A stretch of 64,000 nucleotides of DNA from Struthidea cinerea (lineage: Eukaryota > Chordata > Aves > Passeriformes > Corcoracidae): NCBI GenBank assembly GCA_013397865.1, contig VZTI01003651.1, positions 357,890 to 421,889 on the forward strand. The letters run 5' to 3'. This document shows positions 57,581-64,000 of this stretch, piece by piece. Within the stretch, counting starts at the first letter, position 1; each line of letters starts with the position of its first letter. The notes under the pieces were generated by a model, which searched no databases, had not been told where the DNA came from, and was given only the letters and a program-made list of their open reading frames with translations. The position numbers and the translations under genes were made by a program.

Positions 57581-58710
57581 CAGGTCCTGCAGGCGGCATC
57601 ACACGTATGATACAATATTACAGTCATTTAGTATGGTACAGAAATAATTAAAAACTTTACAGCTCATTACAAAGTCTCTTTGGATTTCAGCTCATTTAAA
57701 GTACACAGAGCCCCTGCAGGGTCCAACCCTGGCAGGGACAAACGAGCTGGGACCGACTCCCAGGGAGCCCAACAGGATCAGGGTTTGGGAACGGTGGAGA
57801 GGGCAGAAACCGAAGATGGAGACAGGAGATGGAGGAACAAGACACTTGATGATGACCCCACTCAGGGTGTTGTGTAGTGTGACCAGCCCACACCGTTCCT
57901 CACCGCCTCATTCCCTAAAATCCAGGCACCCCGGGGCCACCCCGGCTGCTGGCCCCGGGATAAGGCACTGGGAAAACGAAATCTTGTGCAAAGAACTGGA
58001 GGAACCGGCAGAGGGACAGCAGGAGCATCACCACGGGGCTGGACAACACCCAGGCCCCGCTCGGGTGGGGTTCCACCTCTGTGGGGAGGAATGAGGGAGT
58101 TCTTCCTTTGTAGGAGCGCACAGGGGTGTTGAACATTCCACCCCAGCCAGGACAAAACCCTCTGCTTAAGGACCCGGGCGGTGTCACCACACAGAATTTG
58201 CTTCTGTTCGCTTTCCTCAACCAAACATCGTCACGGAACAGCAAAGAGCCAAAGCCTTGGGGTGAACGGGCTTGATTTCGGACACGGAGATCAAAACACC
58301 TCAAGAGCTGAACCTAACACAGGAAAAAGGCTTGGCTTGGCTTGAGAAAACCCCAAAAAGTCCCTCTGAAAAGCCTCCTCTTGGCTGGCTCGGTGTCAGG
58401 GACACCCCGTGGGGAGGAGGGACCCCCAGCCCGACGGACACAGGGGTGGATGGAGCCTTTCCAACCCACCAACACCATCTTCCAAGAAGCCGAGACCCAC
58501 CCACAATTCAGGGATGCAGCCAGCAGGACTGAAGCCCCGAGAGACACCAGAGATGAGACACTTGCTACAAATTACGCTTTCCTGCATTAAATGTTCTCCT
58601 TCCCTGTATAAAGTGCATGAAAACCTTAGAAAAATATGCATAGCTGTTCACACACCAGCCTCAGTGCTGGGCGGTTCCAGTTAAGAGCACCTCCTCCTCT
58701 AGGCTGAGAG

Positions 58711-58756
58711 TAGAGTTTTTCTAATATTATCAGGTAGATTTTTTCTAATATTATCA
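58711..58756 (-). repeat. Near-tandem 22-bp repeat in KIF13B 3'UTR
   Basis: Two copies on the plus strand, 58711-58732 ('tagagtttttctaatattat' + ca) and 58735-58756 ('tagattttttctaatattat' + ca), differ at one base and are spaced by 'gg'. The repeated core on the transcribed strand is 'taatattagaaaaa'. Confidence 0.9.
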
Positions 58757-60162
58757 ATTAAAAATATCTGTTGTTACCTCCATGATGGTTTTTACCTCTT
58801 TTCTGGTTAGTTGGCTTAGCTGGGGCGAAGTAACAGATGGCTTTGAGTAACGGAACGCGCCACTCACTGTGCCACAAATTTGGGAAACACCTTTAGAAAA
58901 GACCTCACATGCCCAAGAAGGCTGGGAGGGAGCAGGAGAGAGTCAGGGAATCCTCCAGAACACCCTCACGGCCAAAATTTGTTTGGCTTTCTGGAGCTTG
59001 TGCTGCATCAGGGTGATTTTAGGGTGGAATCTGAGGAGAGGTTTTGTTTCCGAAGTCAAAGGAGATGGTGAAAACCAGGAGAGCTCTGAGCAAGGTCCTC
59101 CCTCCACAAAGGCACCGCAGGCTCCTCGTGCTCATCATTCCCACCGGATTCCTGGAATCATCCCAGCCCCCGTAAGAGATTTCCTCCTTCCAGGACAAGT
59201 TATCCCAGAGGAGGCAGCAGGTGTGGGCTGCTCAAACCACCCTTCACACCCCTCTCCGTGGTTCTGCAACACAGCTGAGGGCGGGAGGAGAGGGAATCCA
59301 GTCGGGATCAGTGGGATCAGCCTCCGGCCACGTGTCCCAGGTGTGCAAACACCAAACCACAGTCAGGGCTGGAGCACAAACAGGCCAGAGGAGTTCATAA
59401 TCAGCAGCAGAAACAGGGAACCATAAGCCAGCTCCTTCTGTCCCTCCCCCTCTCTCCTGCCGCCTGGACACCTTTCCATGGGCCCTGTGGAAATCCTGGA
59501 TTCCCAGACAGCGGTGCAAGAAAACGAGGCTTCAAAAGGACTTGGAGGTTCCTCCCCTCACATCTCCCCCAAAGGGGCCACCGAGCAAACATGGAGGGGT
59601 TTTAAAGACATCCCTAAATCCAAGTATCTGAAATGCTGAGACTAAAACCACACAGCTCCGGGGAGGGGCTGTTTCACACCAGCTTCTTCCGGCAGCACAC
59701 GGGAACAAAGTGCAATTCAAAACACGGTCAGGGTGGAGTTAAGGGACCCAACAAGGCAGTGTAAGAGGCATCAAATTAATTAGTGGGTGCTCTTTCATCA
59801 GCAAGACTCCTCAGACCCCCAGAACGAAGCGTTTCGTTGCGTGGGTTGCGTCTATAAAACCGGTTTTAATTTTAAAACCCGGGATTTCAGCATCCAAATT
59901 CGTTACTACCAAATTCCTCCCCCGTCGTGGCTCAGATGGACAGGAGCTTCGTGCAAAGGGAAAAGAGGGAAAACTGTACACTAAAAATATCTTTAAAAAG
60001 CTGCTCTGTACATTTTATATTAAGATTTCTTGAGGAACATTTAGGGAACACTGAAACTACTTACACCAAGCGGGAAGGATACACGAATCCCTGGCAGTTC
60101 TACGCGGGCTGCATCGGAACCCAGCCCACTTATTTCTGCTACAGATTAGTTTCTATTTTAAT

Positions 60163-60168
60163 TTTATT
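60163..60168 (-). promoter_or_regulatory. KIF13B: Possible alternative poly(A) signal in KIF13B 3'UTR
   Basis: The hexamer AATAAA lies on the minus strand about 1.5 kb after the KIF13B stop. The downstream minus-strand sequence ('ttaaaatagaaactaatctg') is only weakly U-rich, so usage is uncertain. Confidence 0.3.
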
Positions 60169-61652
60169 CCTTCTGCATAAATGATATTAATTACAGTAAA
60201 TCAGCATAATTATCTCCTTCGCTAAGCATCCCTATCTCCTTTGATGCCAACGGAGCTTTCCCTTGGACCTCGGAACCAGATGGTTTAAGGCACTTGGATA
60301 CCCACGGGCAGCGACGGGAGAGATATTGAAGTTTAATCATTAATTTAGCATCCTAAATAGTCCCCACGTAGCTAAATCATCTACAGCTCAGGCTGTCCAA
60401 TCCCCCCGTGATGACTAAACAAGATATAAACAGCTCAGGATAGAAAAATCTGTGGCTTTTCAGGATTTGATAGGGAAACGAGCGTCGGCTGATCCGTGCA
60501 CGGACACACGGACAGGGATACATCTCCTGGGCCACAGGCAGCTAAAAACCAGCCACAAATAAAATCAAGTTTTATAAAAGCCAGCCCAAAGCTCCCCCTT
60601 TCCAAGAGAGAGGCTGGTTTTGGGGATGACAGAGGCACCTCCTCTTTGGATCGGCGCTCGGGATGGTGCTGGGAGAGCTCCTCTGTGCAGCGCCGGGCGG
60701 GGATGATTGTAAAGCGCAAACATTTCATGTTTTAAAAGAATAAATAAAATAAATAGACTGGATTGATCCTGTTACGAGGGCAGTGACCCCCTGCTTGGCA
60801 AAATTCCGAGTGTCTCCAAAGGCTGGGTGGGAACAGGGAAGCACTGCAGTGCTGACACCTCTGCAAAAATCCCCTCGGCCCACAGGGAGGAAGCAAGGAG
60901 AAGGTCCCGCCACTCTGGGGCGAGAGAGGGGATCCTGTCATGGGGAGAGCAAACGTCAAATGGATCAAAAATAGGACAGAGTTGGCCACGGGCTTTCTCC
61001 CATTCCCAAGAAACCAGCTGGGAAGACCACGCCGATTTCCACAGGAGAGTGGGATAATGAGGCAGTGATCCCAACAGGCACCGGCCCAGCCACATAACCC
61101 AAGGGCTGCTGCTTTTTTAAATCAAGGGACTTTGAGGGTTCTTTATCTCCAAACAAAGTTCTACTTTCACTTCTCTGCCTGTCTGGAATCATTCCCACCT
61201 TGCCCTTTCATGGTGGATTACGTGATACTGACACAGCTCTATGGAATTACAACAGAGCTGTTCTTCTGGGGAGGTTCTTCAGGAACTGCCCTGTGCTCCA
61301 AGGGAAGCGCCGGTGCCTCGGGAGGATTTTGTGCCTGTTGGGAAGCTGGGCCATGGTTTGACCAATTTTCCTCTGGAAGGAGGAGGAGAAGGAGCTCATT
61401 ACACCCAACCACCGCCGCGCGCTGGCCACGGCTGCCGTCGGTCACCCCCAGAAACATCAGGACTTGGGAGAGGAAACGAAGGATCCAGCACCACGACGAG
61501 GCAAAGAATTATCGTGTCAATCACCCAGAGCAGAGAGAACAAACCCTTCATTAGCGTTTGCCACCAGCTGGAAGTTGGGATGGTTGGTTTCGCTTCCCGA
61601 AGCCGCCGGCTTCCCCCGCCGTGTCCCAGGGCGTTTGCTGGGCTGGGATCTC

Positions 61653-61945
61653 TCAGTTTGCCCAGGATTTCCTGTTCTCTGCGTTTTTCTGGCTCTTCTC
61701 CAGTCGTAGTGTGGATCCTCCTTCCGACTTGGCCAGGGCTGTGAGGGAGGCCAGGTTGGAGGCTGACCCGGAGAAGTTCCCGCTCCTCCTGTTCTCCGCC
61801 CCGGCCGCTCCCTGCAGCCTCAGGCCGGTGCTCCGGCGCCGCGCCGGGCCCGAGGCCTTCCTGACCCTGCCCGGCTTCACCAGCAATCCATAGCCTGGGT
61901 TACACCTGAAATACTGCTTCCCTCCGATGGAGCCGTTGTTCTTAC
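61653..61945 (-). CDS. KIF13B: KIF13B last coding exon: end of CAP-Gly domain and C-terminal tail
   Basis: This minus-strand exon starts after the acceptor 'cttgtcccag' at 61946-61947, completes a split glycine codon, and encodes 96 more residues to the stop at 61653-61655. It begins G-K-N-N-G-S-I-G-G-K-Q-Y-F-R-C-N-P-G-Y-G, then L-L-V-K-P-G-R-V-R-K-A, and ends E-N-R-K-S-W-A-N. The first 31 residues are the C-terminal half of a CAP-Gly domain, the fold that binds C-terminal EEY/F tails of tubulin and EB proteins. In kinesin-3 family proteins a CAP-Gly at the extreme C-terminus is specific to KIF13B (GAKIN), a plus-end-directed motor that carries Dlg1 and PIP3-linked cargo. The hallmark GKNDG loop reads GKNNG here. 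The tail after it is Arg/Ser/Gly/Ala-rich and encoded by very GC-rich DNA. Upstream exons are outside the window. Confidence 0.95.
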
Positions 61946-61949
61946 CTGG

Positions 61950-62145
61950 GACAAGAGAATCAGGGAATTACGGAATGGTTTGGGATGGGAAGGACATTAA
62001 ATCCCATCCCGTTCCAACCCCGACACCTTCCACCAGCCCAGGTTGCTCCAAGCCCCTCCTTGGACACTTCCAGGGATCCAGGGGCAGCCACAGCTGCTCT
62101 GGGCACCCTGTGCCAGGGCCTCCCCACCCCCACAGGGAACGATTT
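61950..62145 (-). repeat. CR1 LINE 3' end abutting the KIF13B last-exon acceptor
   Basis: On the plus strand it reads 'gaatcagggaattacggaat' (terminal repeat), 'ggtttgggatgggaaggaca', 'ccttccaccagcccaggttg' and 'ccaggggcagccacagctgc', to about 'cccacccccacagggaacga'. The element is therefore in sense with KIF13B, and its 3' terminal repeat ends within about 10 bases of the splice acceptor at 61946-61947. Confidence 0.9.
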
Positions 62146-63816
62146 TTTCCTACAAAATGGGTTTTATTCTGTGCAAATTGGTGCTACTGCACCCAGAGGA
62201 GGAGGCAAGGAGAAAGTGCTGAGAGCGAGAACGGCTGTTCCCTAAAAATACACCCTGGAGGTAAAACTTCCCTGCTGAACCCCAGCAAGGCCCCTGCACG
62301 GAGAGTGACTCTGAACGGGATGGGACACTCCACCTTGTCCTTCCTTCCCACTTGTTACTCAGAAGAACTCCGTAATTTCTCCCAAAGTGGTAATAATCTG
62401 TTCCATCAGCAAGGTATCAAGAAGGAAGGAAAAAGCGACATTTAAAAGAGCTTTTGGCTTTCTGAGCTGATGTTTGAAGTGGAGGATTGTCACTGTTTCC
62501 ATGTCATAAACCCCCCACAGAACAGGAAGGATAATTTCTCTGTGCTGGTGCTGTTGAGATCTTTCTGTTTCTCCTTTTATATCATTTAAAACTCTCAGGA
62601 TCACTGTTCAGGGACTGCTCCCATCTGTAAAGGGAATGTGGAAAGATCCAACAGCTCTTTACATGACATAAAATCACCCCTTTGGCTTTTGGGGTGTTTC
62701 CTTCTCCCTTCCACCATCACCATGCTGGGTCCAAAGTACCCTGACGTGGCCAGGACCTGGATTTCCCTGTCCTGGGAGTTCCGCCCCTGTTTGCAGCATG
62801 ACAAGGACACCACTTTGTGCCCACATTCCCCAAGTGAAGCTCCAGATGTGCCAGAAGCCAGATATGCTCCAACAAACCAGAGTCTTAATCCTTGTGGAAA
62901 CAGAAGGGGGGAAAAAAAATTCCAGCAACATCACCAGCTGAGTCCTCAGGAGGCCAAAAATCTCCTGACTTTTCCATGGAAGCTGCTGTTTACTGGGATG
63001 TGCAAACAGAATTAGCACTGGAGCAGCCTGACAGAGGGAAGGTGACCTTCCAAAACTAAAATGAATCTGTAAATATGTATTTACTTTTTTAAAATGAGGC
63101 ACAAATTCAGGACTGAGGAACTACTACAGCTTGCAGAAGGATCAAAGAGCTCCAGCTTGCTTCCCAGGTTGGAAAACTCCAGAGAGTTTTCTGAAACCTA
63201 CTGGGAAGTCACTGCCCAGTTCAGCTCTGATGAGCACACCACGCACAGGGAAGATAGAGGAGCTCCGGATCCTGGACAGTTCTGCTGGATGAACTGCTCC
63301 AATCCCAGGGAAATGTGCAGCAGGGAGGAGCGTGGGCTCCCTGGGATGTGCTGATTCACCGCCCAGCCTGGGAATGCTGCACTTGGCTAAAAGGATTGGA
63401 GTAAGGAACTTTACATGCCCTGGGTATCCCAAATCCTCTCACTGCCACTGTGCCTCTCCTGGATTTCCCACTGGCACGCCCTGCCTTCCCCCAGCCCTGC
63501 CTGCTCCTGGAAAAGACTGGACTCCAGCAGGGATCAAATCCCAGCCATCACCTTCCTTTCCTCGTGTGCTGGAGACACCCTCTTCCCACAGCAACAGCAC
63601 AGGAACAGCAACAGCCTCCCCAGGAACTGCACCCTGGATTCCAAAATATCACGGAAACCCTAAATTCTGGGAATTCCACAGCTGCACAGGTAAGAGTCAG
63701 GCAGGGATGACAAACGAGGTGGTGAAAGAAACCTCAAATTATCTGTACGAGCTGGTGGTTGGTGGATGATTATTTCCCACTGCTTTTCACACATACAGGG
63801 GTGTGTACGTGTGTAC

Positions 63817-63832
63817 ATATATATATATATAT
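63817..63832. repeat. (AT)n microsatellite with flanking TG/TA-rich DNA
   Basis: Eight AT dinucleotides lie within a longer low-complexity stretch (gtgtgtacgtgtgtacatat and tatataaaaatacactatat). Confidence 0.9.
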
Positions 63833-64000
63833 GTATATAAAAATACACTATATATACACACAGAAATAGGTTTTTTGCAATTTTAAAGCTTACTTTCAAA
63901 TAAAATCCTATTACCTCCTAATACCTATTAAGAGACTTTGCACCTCATTCAGCCTAAATGTCCCTTTGAGCTAAATCCCACAGCTCCTGTTGTGCTTTGA

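Larger units (their letters stand above)
57560..61652 (-). other. KIF13B: KIF13B 3'UTR (probable, about 4.1 kb)
   Basis: It runs on the minus strand from the base after the KIF13B stop codon to the cleavage region near 57560. It is free of CR1 copies, which fits transcribed, constrained sequence, although the flanks carry several. It includes a short near-tandem repeat at 58711-58756, a perfect AAAACCGGTTTT palindrome at 59856-59867 and a small AACGAA/TTCGTT hairpin at 59823-59838. Alternative poly(A) use at 60163-60168 would shorten it to about 1.5 kb. No second gene is seen inside it. Confidence 0.65.
61946..64000 (-). other. KIF13B: KIF13B last intron (partial)
   Basis: The intron lies upstream of the last KIF13B exon on the minus strand. 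It contains a CR1 copy at 61950-62145 directly at its 3' end and an (AT)n microsatellite at 63817-63832. I looked on the minus strand for the preceding CAP-Gly exon (the half ending in an aromatic W-V-G-V-E-L type motif) and found none, so it lies beyond the window. Confidence 0.85.

Noticed and set aside
59823..59867. Small hairpin and AAAACCGGTTTT palindrome in the KIF13B 3'UTR
   Set aside because: Short palindromes of this size are common in 4 kb of DNA. They are noted in the 3'UTR entry but are too weak for a separate claim.
1..64000. Interstitial telomeric TTAGGG arrays that HMBOX1 could bind
   Set aside because: Only isolated single TTAGGG words were noticed, as expected by chance; no tandem array was seen.
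1..64000. CRISPR arrays, operons, bacterial promoters or phage features
   Set aside because: The spliced vertebrate genes and CR1 elements make a prokaryotic reading untenable. The regular repeats seen are microsatellites.
1..64000. Endogenous retrovirus or LTR element
   Set aside because: I saw no paired LTRs, primer-binding site or gag/pol-like frame. All clear dispersed repeats are CR1-type.

Overview
The window is vertebrate nuclear DNA, almost certainly from a bird and probably a songbird. It has large introns with GT-AG borders, no bacterial gene order, and about twenty truncated copies of CR1 LINE 3' ends. Most copies carry the 'tggtttgggttggaaggga' and 'ccatgggcagggacacctt' segments that I associate with passerine CR1 subfamilies; the passerine call rests on memory of those subfamilies. 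Nearly all the DNA is intron, UTR or intergenic sequence. Only about 970 bases are supported as protein-coding.

Positions 1-39768, plus strand: the last six coding exons of HMBOX1 (homeobox-containing 1, also called HOT1, a telomere-repeat-binding homeodomain protein). The exons are 5933-6043, 13258-13411, 32472-32554, 34768-34863, 36273-36367 and 39631-39768. Phases join perfectly (1,1,2,1,1,0) and encode about 225 residues: the end of the HNF1/POU-like N-terminal domain, the whole atypical homeodomain and the acidic C-terminus. The first roughly 195 residues must lie upstream of the window. Introns are about 7.2, 19.1, 2.2, 1.4 and 3.3 kb.

Positions 39769-55100: 3' region of HMBOX1. A CR1-free stretch to about 42.4 kb looks like the 3'UTR and contains a perfect 13-bp-stem hairpin. 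It is followed by about 11 kb of CR1-rich DNA. A second UTR-like block (about 53.3-55.1 kb) ends in strong plus-strand poly(A) signals and may be a distal 3' end or alternative last exon.

Positions 55.1-57.5 kb: short intergenic gap. Positions 57.56-64.0 kb, minus strand: the 3' end of KIF13B (kinesin-3 family, CAP-Gly tail), with poly(A) signal, about 4.1 kb of 3'UTR, the last coding exon (61945-61653) and part of the last intron. HMBOX1 and KIF13B are therefore convergent (tail to tail).

No wholly new gene system was found. The most interesting observations are: a CR1 3' terminal repeat abutting the splice acceptor of the last KIF13B exon; inverted CR1 copies flanking HMBOX1 homeodomain exons, which could form RNA duplexes; the 3'UTR hairpin; and the unexplained distal polyadenylated block.
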